Part shown: positions 18,485-26,613 of the stretch, piece by piece
Numbering within the stretch: the first letter of the stretch is position 1
Layout: every line of letters begins with the position of its first letter
Assembly (NCBI GenBank): GCA_029058745.1
Contig: JAIDXM010000108.1
Coordinates: 1-42,459, forward strand
Length of the DNA: 42,459 bases
Direction of reading: 5' to 3'
Source: Muribaculaceae bacterium
GTDB lineage: Bacteria; Bacteroidota; Bacteroidia; Bacteroidales; Muribaculaceae
The notes under the pieces: model-generated
Told to the model about the DNA's origin: nothing
Database searches by the model: none
Seen by the model: only the letters and a program-made list of their open reading frames with translations
Position numbers and translations under genes: made by a program

Positions 18485-19145
18485 GCTACGTTACGCGACG
18501 GGATGCGTTGTCTGGTGTTTAGCCATTCTTCTGACGTTCATTCTGTTGAAAATGTTCGTTGTTGAAATTTTCGACGTGAAGGGATGGTCGATGCATCCTG
18601 CCTTGAGCGACGGAGAGACGGTGGTGGTGACGAAATGGCAATACGGACCCCGTATGCCGCGCAACGTTTATGAGGTGCCTTTGATAGGTATGCTTGTCGC
18701 TTCGGTGACGCCGGACGAGAGCATAGACAGGACGATAGGGAGATCGGGGATGTTTTCCAGGATAAGCCCGAGACTGCCGCAGCATGGAGACATAGTGGCA
18801 TTCAACATTCCCGGCAACCTGCGTTACTGCGCGGTGAAACGGGTCGCGGCAATTCCGGGGGATGCGATGCCGCCTGACACTGTCGCCGGGGGACTCTCTC
18901 CGCTTTCAAGACTTCCGGCAGTGCCGGCGGCGGGTGACAGAATCGGGTGGGGCACCCTCGATTCCTTGCAGCGCAAGGCGATGGAGAAATCCCCGTATTT
19001 TGCATTTGATCCCGGGGATTCGTCGTTCATGGCGTTGGACGATTTCATTTACCTGACAGGAGACAACCTGCCGGCATCCATGGATTCCAGAAGATGGGGT
19101 CCAGTACCGAGTAATCTAATCTTAGGAAAATGTCTAAAATATTAA
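18450..19145 (+). CDS. Signal peptidase I (accessory, S26)
   Basis: A membrane serine protease that removes signal peptides from exported proteins. One TM helix (about residues 20-38, VVWCLAILLTFILLKMFVV) precedes the catalytic strand GWSMHPALSDGE, with nucleophile Ser47. VKRVAAIPGDAM carries the general base Lys130, and YLTGDNLPASMDSRRWGPV is the conserved box E. All catalytic elements are present. The 231 residues are short compared with the housekeeping Bacteroidales enzyme, which usually has a large insertion. I start at 18450, just before the TM segment; longer in-frame starts lie inside the upstream gene. Its place in the cluster suggests a dedicated substrate. Confidence 0.85.
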   Translation: MRTRFRGSLANKLRYATGCVVWCLAILLTFILLKMFVVEIFDVKGWSMHPALSDGETVVVTKWQYGPRMPRNVYEVPLIGMLVASVTPDESIDRTIGRSGMFSRISPRLPQHGDIVAFNIPGNLRYCAVKRVAAIPGDAMPPDTVAGGLSPLSRLPAVPAAGDRIGWGTLDSLQRKAMEKSPYFAFDPGDSSFMALDDFIYLTGDNLPASMDSRRWGPVPSNLILGKCLKY

Positions 19146-21109
19146 AGATATTTGCCTCCCGAGTCAAAGGAAGGCGTAGTAGCATAAGCTTGTGCTTTTA
19201 CATTCTGATATGTGGGGGATGTTCCGTACAGCTTGGGGATTCTCTTGAAATGTCGCTTATGTCGGCTGGAGAGAACCGTGCAGAATTGGAGAAGGTGTTG
19301 GATTATTTCTCCGACGATTCGGGAAAACGGGAAAAAGTAGATTGGATTGTCTCCAACATGTTGAACCATTATAGTTTGGACGGTTCGGAATATGAGAGAT
19401 ATGTCGAGTGCTACCGCCTGTTTTCGAGAAAAGGGAAAGATGCGTTGGCAGAAATCGATTCGACAGTCAGAGCCGAAAGTCTTTCTCCATCTTCTTTCCA
19501 GCCTTATGCAGACATTCGCCATGTCAAGGCCGCCTATCTTGTCCACGACATCGAACTTGCTTTCAAGACACGTGATTCGCTGCCATGGTGCGCCAACGTA
19601 CGGGATGAAGACTTTATGCGGTATGTGCTCCCTTACCGCATAAAGGACGAACGTATGACGGCATGGCGAGACTCCGTGTTGACCCTTTTCTCCCCAGTTA
19701 TCGACAGTCTTGTCAATGCCGGGGTCGATGACCCTCTCATGGCGGGGAAGGCTCTTTTGGACAAATGGGCGGAAAGTCCGTTCAAATGGACCGGGAAGCT
19801 TCCACAGGGACCTTCCTTGGGGTATGACGCCGTCACGCTTAAGGCCGGCACATGCGTGGAGTATGCACACGGTGTGGTCTATATTATGCGTGCCGCTGGT
19901 ATTCCATCGGGAGTTGATTTTGTGCCGGTCAGCGGTGACAACAATACGGAACATTCCTGGCCATTCATACTTGACCGCGAAGGGAATACGTTCGTATCGA
20001 GCGTGGATATCCCGAGATGGGTGCCTGCAGACAGCCTCGACATACACGGGGCGAAGACCTACCGTACGGAATTCGGGATAAACATGGATATTGCAGAATC
20101 CTTGTCAAGGGACGAATCCCCCGCGCCGTATCTGCTTCCTCCGCGAATAACAGATGTGACATCCGACTACAATCCCGGCAAATGCCATAGGATTGACCTC
20201 GTTGACATCGGTGCGGGCGACGCCCCCGTCTATCTCGCGCTTTCAAGCAACTACAGATGGATTCCGGTTGACCGTTCCACCGTAAATGGGAAAGCGGTTT
20301 TCAACAATGTGGCAGGGGGTGTGGTAGCTTGCGCAGGATTATGGAAAGACCGCCGTTTCATTCCTCTTACAGAGCCTTTCGAAATAATAAAGGAGAATGG
20401 CGGGGTAAGGTACATTAAAGTCGGCCCGGAGATGAAAGAGATGACGGTGTTTTCAAAGTTCCCGCTCGGAGAAAGGAGCGGCGACATTGTGGGAAGGGTT
20501 GTCGGAGGTGTGATAGAGGGGGCTGACAATCCCCGTTTCCAGTATGCCGACACAATTTTCATAATCAGAGACTTCCCAAAACGGAAGGTGAACGTGGCTA
20601 CACTTCCCGAAGCCAAAGGAAAATACAGATATTACCGTTACAGTGGGCCGGAAGGGAGCCACTGCAATATAGCGGAAGTAGCCTTGTTCGGGAATACGAC
20701 AGACACCATACCGCTAAAGGGGCGCGTGTTCGGCACACCGGAAACTGTCGGCAACGACATGTCGCACAACTATGAAAAAGTGTGGGACGGCGACCTCGAC
20801 ACATCGTTCGATTATCCGGAACCTTCGGGAGGGTGGTCAGGCATAGATTTCGGGAAACCTTGCACAATAAGGAAGGTAATGTATGCACCTCGCAACCGCG
20901 ATAATTATGTCAGGAAGGGAGATCTGTATGAGTTGTTCTATTTTGCCGATAAAAAATGGAATTCTCTCGGCAAAAAGACTGCTGAGGGTGATTCGCTGGC
21001 ATACCGTGTTCCCGAACGCGCCCTGTATTATCTGAAGAACCATTCGAGAGGTAAGGACGAGCGTATTTTCGAATACGATTTCGAGAAAAGAGAACAAAAG
21101 TTTTGGTAA
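19130..21109 (+). CDS. Transglutaminase-like lipoprotein with discoidin-like C-terminus
   Basis: A 659-residue predicted lipoprotein (signal with lipobox ICGGC). The papain-like transglutaminase core is visible: the nucleophile in TCVEYAHGVVYIMRAAGIP (Cys near residue 242) and the His in NTEHSWPFI (near 275), followed by an Asp-containing strand. The C-terminal ~120 residues, with DGDLDTSFDYP, GGWSGIDFGKPCTIRKVMYAPR and YELFYFADKKW, look like an F5/8 type C (discoidin) carbohydrate-binding fold. Such proteins may cleave or crosslink peptides or glycopeptides; the exact reaction is unknown. It overlaps the signal peptidase gene by 16 bases and ends the coupled series. The preceding frame supports the ATG at 19130. 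Confidence 0.8.
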   Translation: MSKILKIFASRVKGRRSSISLCFYILICGGCSVQLGDSLEMSLMSAGENRAELEKVLDYFSDDSGKREKVDWIVSNMLNHYSLDGSEYERYVECYRLFSRKGKDALAEIDSTVRAESLSPSSFQPYADIRHVKAAYLVHDIELAFKTRDSLPWCANVRDEDFMRYVLPYRIKDERMTAWRDSVLTLFSPVIDSLVNAGVDDPLMAGKALLDKWAESPFKWTGKLPQGPSLGYDAVTLKAGTCVEYAHGVVYIMRAAGIPSGVDFVPVSGDNNTEHSWPFILDREGNTFVSSVDIPRWVPADSLDIHGAKTYRTEFGINMDIAESLSRDESPAPYLLPPRITDVTSDYNPGKCHRIDLVDIGAGDAPVYLALSSNYRWIPVDRSTVNGKAVFNNVAGGVVACAGLWKDRRFIPLTEPFEIIKENGGVRYIKVGPEMKEMTVFSKFPLGERSGDIVGRVVGGVIEGADNPRFQYADTIFIIRDFPKRKVNVATLPEAKGKYRYYRYSGPEGSHCNIAEVALFGNTTDTIPLKGRVFGTPETVGNDMSHNYEKVWDGDLDTSFDYPEPSGGWSGIDFGKPCTIRKVMYAPRNRDNYVRKGDLYELFYFADKKWNSLGKKTAEGDSLAYRVPERALYYLKNHSRGKDERIFEYDFEKREQKFW

Positions 21110-21155
21110 AGAGAAGTCTTTCCGTCTTATATTTTTATAAATTATTTAAAATCAT

Positions 21156-21163
21156 TATATTTG
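21156..21163 (+). promoter_or_regulatory. Promoter -7 box of the TPR regulator gene
   Basis: TATATTTG matches the -7 consensus, 47 bases after the transglutaminase stop codon and 100 bases before the regulator ATG. The -33 region is T-rich without TTTG. Confidence 0.6.
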
Positions 21164-21215
21164 CAGGACGGTAGGGTACGTGTATGTAATGTTTGAATGC
21201 GACGTATGGAATCAA

Positions 21216-21232
21216 ACATGCCGGAGGCATGT
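21216..21232 (+). other. Hairpin in the TPR regulator leader
   Basis: ACATGCC and GGCATGT pair over 7 bp around GGA, about 30 bases before the ATG. It lies within the predicted leader and could affect translation. Confidence 0.4.
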
Positions 21233-21263
21233 CCCTATAAAGCAATACTTAACGAGGAGGAAC

Positions 21264-23201
21264 ATGGATAAGATCTATTATACGATTATTGGATTGCTAT
21301 CAATATTGCTCATACTGTCCGGATGCGGCGAGATAGGCGCGGACAGGGGAGCGCGGGAGGCATTGGACCGGGCGGATGCGGTGCTTGACGAGATGCCGGA
21401 TTCGGCGATGGCGATAATCGCGGGGATTGATACTACAAAGCTCAATACCGAAAAACTCAGGGCCGATTACTCCTTGCTGCGGACGATGGTTCTTCTAAAG
21501 ACAGACCCTTCCGCTGCCACGGAAGAGGGATTGAAAGCGGCTTATGACTATTACGGCGATTCCGACGAGCCGTCGCGGCAGATGATGCTTACCCACTATG
21601 CAAAAGGAGCAACCGTTGATTCGGGAGGAATCAAAATTTCGGAGTACGACCTGTCGATTAAACTTGCCGAAGGGGAATATTCTGCCAGATACCGAATGCA
21701 GGCATGGCTCAACAAGTCGGTGGTGTATGCAGAATGCCATGACGGCAACGACGAACGGGAATGCATCGAAAAGGGAAAGGAAATAATTGTCACCACCAAC
21801 GACTCCACAAGAATCGTACATGCCTATCTCCTATCGGGCATAGCCTACAACGGGACACGCCAACATACGGAGGCACTCGATGAATTCAACACCGCCCTTG
21901 ATTACGTAAACAAAGATGGTGAGAAAGCCGTGGAACAAGAACTGAGATCAAACATAGCTTATACATATAGCCTCATCGGCAACCATCCACGGGCATTGGA
22001 AATATTCGACAGTATTTCCTCCAAAGGGGATGTCGCTTTGATTCCCCATTTTCTCTTTGCCTACACGCGCTCGATGTCGTATGTAAAAGGGGTTGACAAC
22101 GCTATAGCCATCGTTGACTCGCTCAACGACAAGGCGGACGACAATACAAAAGCGGTGTGGTATTATATGCTTTCCCAACTCCATTCCGACAAGGGAGACT
22201 TGAAGAGAGCCTTGGCTTTCAGAGATTCGGTTGACAAATATTCCGCCATAGTGCAGACGGAGATTGACGAAAAAAACGTGGTCAGACAAGAACGCGACAT
22301 TGAAAAGGGCTTGACAGCCGAAATCCGGGCCGAAGCCGACAACTGGCATAAGACCGCCATAATTGTAATAATCTGTCTATGCATAGCAATGGCTGGCTGG
22401 TATCTCTACAGCGCAATTATAAGAAAGCGCCACCGCAAAAATCTGAAAGAGAAGGAAGATGCCTTGAAGGAACGTGAAAATTCCATAACTGCGGAGTTAG
22501 AAGGGTTGGCGCAGCAGAAAGAACAGCTTTCTTTAGACAACGAAACATTGAAGAAGAGTCTTGAAGAAGCTATCCAGAAAAGTAAAATTTTCGAGCGGCA
22601 AAAAGATTCGCTTTGTCGGCAAGCCGCCGATTTAAAACGGAGTGAAAACATTGCCCCCTCCCCGGCGATTAATTATAAGGAAGAGAATGAAAAACTGCAT
22701 CTTCAGATCCACGAACTTGAGGAAAAGGAGACAGAAGCCAACCGACAGATAGAGGCAATAAAAAAAGAACGGTTAGAGTATTTTACAAAAATACATTCCA
22801 TTGATGCATCGGTGCTTTTAAAACTCAGAAAAAACGGATACGAATGTACGCAGAAAGGTAAATTCCGACGCAAAGAGAACCCGGCACCCACCCGCCATAA
22901 CGATTCACAGGATGAAGAAGATATGCAATCGCTGGTGGCACGTGGAGAATATATCGTGGCTACATATCGCGATGCCGATACGCTCGAAGCCTTGGCCAAT
23001 GAGTTGGATTGCCTTAAAAACAATCTTATCACGGTTCTGAAGAATGACCGCAGCGTAAGCCCGTTGGTAATCCGGGCATTGATTTATGACCTATGCGGGT
23101 TCGACTACGGTGCCATCGGGATGTTGCTCGGTATAACCTATAAGCATGCGTCGGTAATCCGGGCCAACGCAAGGAAACTTACGGATAAGTCCAAGACGTG
23201 A
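21264..23201 (+). CDS. TPR sensor-regulator with one membrane span and C-terminal HTH-like region
   Basis: A 645-residue predicted transmembrane regulator. MDKIYYTIIGLLSILLILSGC is a signal with a lipobox. Residues ~30-355 are TPR-like helices starting with RADAVLDEMPDSAMAIIAGI, a signature of Bacteroidales TPR regulators. One TM helix (around residues 362-384, TAIIVIICLCIAMAGWYLY) is followed by a basic stop-transfer sequence and a ~110-residue coiled coil. The end, GFDYGAIGMLLGITYKHASV, looks like a helix-turn-helix recognition unit. This would put the TPRs in the periplasm and the DNA-binding end in the cytosol. I start at 21264, just before the signal; the longer frame begins in the leader. 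It probably controls the locus; its target is unproven. Confidence 0.7.
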   Translation: MDKIYYTIIGLLSILLILSGCGEIGADRGAREALDRADAVLDEMPDSAMAIIAGIDTTKLNTEKLRADYSLLRTMVLLKTDPSAATEEGLKAAYDYYGDSDEPSRQMMLTHYAKGATVDSGGIKISEYDLSIKLAEGEYSARYRMQAWLNKSVVYAECHDGNDERECIEKGKEIIVTTNDSTRIVHAYLLSGIAYNGTRQHTEALDEFNTALDYVNKDGEKAVEQELRSNIAYTYSLIGNHPRALEIFDSISSKGDVALIPHFLFAYTRSMSYVKGVDNAIAIVDSLNDKADDNTKAVWYYMLSQLHSDKGDLKRALAFRDSVDKYSAIVQTEIDEKNVVRQERDIEKGLTAEIRAEADNWHKTAIIVIICLCIAMAGWYLYSAIIRKRHRKNLKEKEDALKERENSITAELEGLAQQKEQLSLDNETLKKSLEEAIQKSKIFERQKDSLCRQAADLKRSENIAPSPAINYKEENEKLHLQIHELEEKETEANRQIEAIKKERLEYFTKIHSIDASVLLKLRKNGYECTQKGKFRRKENPAPTRHNDSQDEEDMQSLVARGEYIVATYRDADTLEALANELDCLKNNLITVLKNDRSVSPLVIRALIYDLCGFDYGAIGMLLGITYKHASVIRANARKLTDKSKT

Positions 23202-23286
23202 TGGCAGAGGGCATGATTTAACATTGTGGAGTTGAACCTCGGATATTGGTTTTCAGTTATAGAAGTAAACAGAAAATCAACAGACT

Positions 23287-23976
23287 ATGAAGACAGCTCT
23301 CCTCTATCTGACTATCATTGTGGCGTTCACCGTCACTTCTGCCACAGCCTTGGCCGTGGTTCCCGCCGCCCGGCTCGCTGGAAGCGCCTCATCAACCGTC
23401 CCCACAGACGGAAAAGATGGAGCGGCAACAGCCGTTGCCGCCATGCCGCTTGAACTCACCGCCCTGGACTTCGTAACAAAGGTTTACGGGGTGTTTGATA
23501 CGGGCCTGTCTCAGAACCGTACAGTGGAGGAAGCCGGCCGCTGTCTGAATCTCACGCCCACCGCCGACAGTACGGGCCTATGGCTCGATTCTGCCGACGG
23601 CTATGCGGTGAGTTTCTATGGAATGCAACCGTCGGTGAGCGCGGTGGCACATTTTGACGACAACGGGGCCACCGGGTATTGCTATTTCTTCCTTTTCCCT
23701 TACTCTCCGGGACAAAGGGAAGAAGCCAACCGCCAGCAGGCAATGTTCTGCGGCTCGATGCTTCAGGAGATGAACGACTTCGGACTGATAATCGGGGTAC
23801 CCGACGTGTCGGATGCCATCTTCGAGGCATTCGGAAGCTATGCCGACAACCATATCAACATGCGGCTCTGTGAAGAATGTAAACCGGACATGTCCGGCCG
23901 TTTCATCTTCATGCTCGACATCACACCCCGCTCCTTCACCCACAATGACTTCATAATGGCTGATTTCCAACCCTGA
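23287..23976 (+). CDS. Exported protein of unknown function
   Basis: A 229-residue protein with an N-terminal signal-like segment (MKTALLYLTIIVAFTVTSAT then AAA-rich residues). I do not recognise the rest. It is an alpha/beta mix with LELTALDFVTKVYGVFDTGL, an FFLFPYSPGQREEANRQQAM segment, and four cysteines in the second half (CYFF, CGSM, CEEC). The C-terminal DFIMADFQP is repeated at DNA level 949 bases downstream, beyond the kinase-like gene. It starts 85 bases after the TPR regulator, with only a weak TAACATTG upstream, so it may be read from that transcript. Codon use matches the GC-richer neighbours. Confidence 0.6.
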   Translation: MKTALLYLTIIVAFTVTSATALAVVPAARLAGSASSTVPTDGKDGAATAVAAMPLELTALDFVTKVYGVFDTGLSQNRTVEEAGRCLNLTPTADSTGLWLDSADGYAVSFYGMQPSVSAVAHFDDNGATGYCYFFLFPYSPGQREEANRQQAMFCGSMLQEMNDFGLIIGVPDVSDAIFEAFGSYADNHINMRLCEECKPDMSGRFIFMLDITPRSFTHNDFIMADFQP

Positions 23977-23980
23977 TTTG
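23953..23980 (+). repeat. Direct repeat, left copy
   Basis: A 28-base sequence that matches 24902-24929 at 27 positions (A at 23970 versus G at 24919). It covers the last codons (IMADFQP) and stop of the exported-protein gene plus four further bases. The two copies bracket the kinase-like gene. Confidence 0.9.
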
Positions 23981-24008
23981 CAAAAAAACTTTTAATTGTG
24001 TATTTTTG
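23977..24008 (+). promoter_or_regulatory. Promoter of the kinase-like gene
   Basis: TTTG (23977-23980), 20 bases, then TATTTTTG (24001-24008): a full match to the Bacteroidota -33/-7 promoter. The -33 element is the last four bases of the left direct repeat. The ATG lies 21 bases after the -7 box. Confidence 0.8.
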
Positions 24009-24029
24009 CATGAATTAAAAAAATAAAGT

Positions 24030-24845
24030 ATGACTAATTCAGATTTTTGGAAATCTATCAATAATATAATTTCTGACAGGTTCAATTCTGAAGGTCTGGC
24101 AAAGTTGGAATGGTATGCAAATCAATTCATCAACAATACAATCGTATTTAAACGATTTTCACCTCAGGAACAGTATGGCTGCACAGAGGGAGGTTCGTCT
24201 CATGTCATTGCATCCATACTCGCGGGAGCAGAAAATCCGGCAAATCAAATCTCTGAGAGAGTCCTCGGTTTCAAAGCAATGCTCAAACGAGGAGAGAAGC
24301 AAGCTCAAACGATAGAAAACTGGGCTAAAAAAGAAGGCATCTGGTTTAACGATATAGATGCAACCATTTCACGTCAACTCGGCGAACACATTGCGGAGGG
24401 AGGCGAGGCAAAGGTATATGACAACGGCTCATCCTTATTAAAAACCATTGGTCTGGATTATTTTATTCTTCCAATCCTCGCATTAGACAGAATCTCTCTC
24501 CATAACGCATATTTTCCGGAAACCAAAATGGAAGTTATCGGTTTCGGCAGAGACTCTAACGGATATTTCAAGATATTAATCAGGCAGGCTTTTATCGAAG
24601 GCTATCGAATGTCTGACTCTGAGATCAGGACATACATGTCTAAAATGGGTTTTCATCTGCAGAATCCACGTAACTGGACTTATGTTACACCTGAAATATA
24701 TCTCAGCGACATGCATGACGAGAATGTCCTAAAATCAAAATGCGGCACTGTATTTGTAATTGATTGTGATATCCGGTTGAATACCCCTGATTTAAATAAA
24801 GGAGGAATCAGGCAATTCACCACTGAAGTTATTTGCGGCATATAA
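24030..24845 (+). CDS. Protein kinase-like protein (polyvalent-protein kinase type)
   Basis: A 271-residue cytosolic protein with a kinase-like core. HIAEGGEAKVYDNGSSLLKT resembles a nucleotide loop followed by the phosphate-binding Lys. LYLSDMHDENVL-like YLSDMHDENVL (His229-Asp230, Asn233) is the catalytic loop, and VFVIDCDIRL (Asp245/Asp247) sits where the metal-binding DFG Asp would be. This arrangement fits the kinase domain of phage and mobile-element polyvalent proteins. The first ~120 residues (WYANQFINNTIVFKRFSPQE, EGGSSHVIASILAGA) are unrecognised. The gene is visibly AT-richer than its neighbours and bracketed by 28-bp direct repeats, so horizontal acquisition is likely. Substrate unknown; it could be a toxin or defence effector. 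Confidence 0.65.
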   Translation: MTNSDFWKSINNIISDRFNSEGLAKLEWYANQFINNTIVFKRFSPQEQYGCTEGGSSHVIASILAGAENPANQISERVLGFKAMLKRGEKQAQTIENWAKKEGIWFNDIDATISRQLGEHIAEGGEAKVYDNGSSLLKTIGLDYFILPILALDRISLHNAYFPETKMEVIGFGRDSNGYFKILIRQAFIEGYRMSDSEIRTYMSKMGFHLQNPRNWTYVTPEIYLSDMHDENVLKSKCGTVFVIDCDIRLNTPDLNKGGIRQFTTEVICGI

Positions 24846-24901
24846 TCGGTGGTATATAAAAATATGACTCCGAATCGTCACAAATACAATCCGGAATCAT
24901 T

Positions 24902-24929
24902 ATAATGGCTGATTTCCAGCCCTGATTTG
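24902..24929 (+). repeat. Direct repeat, right copy
   Basis: 27 of 28 bases identical to 23953-23980. Read in the same frame it encodes IMADFQP and a stop, so it is a duplicated 3' end of the exported-protein gene with no gene attached. It lies between the kinase-like gene and the convergent acyl-CoA ligase stop codon. Confidence 0.9.
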
Positions 24930-24941
24930 ATTCAGCACAGG

Positions 24942-26600
24942 CTATTTGCCGTCGCGGATTTCCACGCGGCGGATTTTGCCGCTGATTGTCTTGGGAAGCT
25001 CCTTCACAAATTCTATAATCCTGGGATACTTATACGGAGCAGTCACACGCTTCACATGATTCTGTATCTCCTTTATAAGCGCATCCGGCTCAACCTCTGC
25101 CCTCTTCTCGAAATCCTTAGCAAGCACTATGGTGGCTTTCACCACCTGTCCTCGAATTTCATCCGGCACTCCGGTGATGGCACATTCCACAACCGCCGGA
25201 TGTGTCATCAGTGCGCTCTCCACCTCGAAAGGGCCGATGCGATAACCCGACGACTTGATGACGTCATCCTTGCGTCCCACAAACCAATAGTAGCCATCCT
25301 CATCACGCCATGCCACATCACCGGTGTGATAGATTCCATTGTCGTAGGCCTCTTTCGTGAGCGCGGCATCATGAAGATACTCCTTGAAAAGGCCAAGCGG
25401 CTTACGCCCATGCGTACGCACTATTATCTCTCCATGCTCGCCATCCTCGGCCCTGCGGCCGTCGGCCGTGACAAGGTCAATGTCATATTCAGGTCCTTTC
25501 TTCCCCATTGACCCGGGCTTCGGCTCAAGCCATGGATAAGTGGCAATCGTAAGGGTGGTCTCTGTCTGTCCGAAACCCTCCATGAGTTTTATTCCTGTAA
25601 GCGCGAGCCATTCCTCATACACACTCGGATTCAAGGCCTCACCGGCAATCGTGCAGTATTTCAACGACGACAGGTTGAAGCGCGACAGGTCTTCACGTAT
25701 CAGGAAGCGGAACACTGTGGGAGGGGCGCAGAACGACGTGATGCCGTAATCATTTATCTTGTGGAGCACATCCACAGGCTCAAACTTCTCGAAATCATAG
25801 ACAAACACATTCGCTCCGGCAATCCACTGCCCGTAGAGCTTCCCCCACACGGCTTTGCCCCATCCAGTGTCAGCAAGAGTAAGATGCAGACTGTCTTCGT
25901 CAAGGTTATGCCAATAGGAGGCGGTGATGATATGTCCCAGGGGATATGTGAAATCGTGAGCCACCATCTTTGGCTCTCCTGTTGTGCCGGAAGTGAAATA
26001 GAGAAGCGACACATCATCGTTGGAGTTGGCTACGGAAGGACGTTCGAAAGGGGGAGCCGCGTCTATACCGCTATTGAAATCAAGCCATCCCTCAGGCACA
26101 AGGGGCCCCGTTGATATGAGTGCCCCGACAGTAGGACACTCCGGCATCGCCTTGTCGATATGGTCAGTGACCACCTTGTCGCCAACTGCGATTATCGCCT
26201 TGATGCCGGCTTTGTTGCACCGGTATTTCACATCCTTCTCCGTGAGCAGGTGGGTGGCCGGAATCACGGTGGCCCCAAGCTTATGAAGAGCGATAATCGA
26301 AAACCAGAACTGATAATGGCGCTTCAGTATAAGCATCACCATATCGCCACGCCCTATTCCGAGACCCTGAAGGAAGGACGCTGTCTTGTCGCTCTCACGC
26401 TTGATGTCGGCAAACGTGAACTGTATCTTCTCTCCTTTGTCGTTAGTCCAGAGCAGTGCCGGCTTTTCCGGCTCCCTGGCCGCCCATTCATCAACAACGT
26501 CATATCCGAAATTGAAATTCTCCGGAACATTCACATGGAAATTCTCCATGAAATCCTCGTATGAGTCGAAATGTGTCTTGTCAAGAAATTTTTCAAGCAT
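24942..26600 (-). CDS. Acyl-CoA ligase (AMP-forming)
   Basis: Activates a carboxylic acid to acyl-AMP, then acyl-CoA, in the cytosol. Motif A3 LLYFTSGTTGEPKM, motif A5 MEGFGQTETTL, the YHTGDVAW hinge with GRKDDVIKSSGYRIGPFEVE, and the catalytic Lys in PKTISGKIRR are all present. The 552 residues and the NFGYDVVDEWA start fit the acetyl/medium-chain (ACSM-like) branch. The exact substrate cannot be read from the sequence; propionate, isobutyrate, phenylacetate or similar are possible. It lies 13 bases after the XRE-cupin gene, which probably regulates it and is cotranscribed. Its stop is 12 bases from the right direct repeat. Confidence 0.9.
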   Translation of the reverse strand: MLEKFLDKTHFDSYEDFMENFHVNVPENFNFGYDVVDEWAAREPEKPALLWTNDKGEKIQFTFADIKRESDKTASFLQGLGIGRGDMVMLILKRHYQFWFSIIALHKLGATVIPATHLLTEKDVKYRCNKAGIKAIIAVGDKVVTDHIDKAMPECPTVGALISTGPLVPEGWLDFNSGIDAAPPFERPSVANSNDDVSLLYFTSGTTGEPKMVAHDFTYPLGHIITASYWHNLDEDSLHLTLADTGWGKAVWGKLYGQWIAGANVFVYDFEKFEPVDVLHKINDYGITSFCAPPTVFRFLIREDLSRFNLSSLKYCTIAGEALNPSVYEEWLALTGIKLMEGFGQTETTLTIATYPWLEPKPGSMGKKGPEYDIDLVTADGRRAEDGEHGEIIVRTHGRKPLGLFKEYLHDAALTKEAYDNGIYHTGDVAWRDEDGYYWFVGRKDDVIKSSGYRIGPFEVESALMTHPAVVECAITGVPDEIRGQVVKATIVLAKDFEKRAEVEPDALIKEIQNHVKRVTAPYKYPRIIEFVKELPKTISGKIRRVEIRDGK

Positions 26601-26613
26601 AACAATCTGCCTC

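Noticed and set aside
24030..24845. Kinase-like gene as a contact-dependent or polymorphic toxin C-terminus
   Set aside because: It has its own promoter and start and no delivery domain; a stand-alone kinase-like protein fits better, though a toxin role is not excluded.
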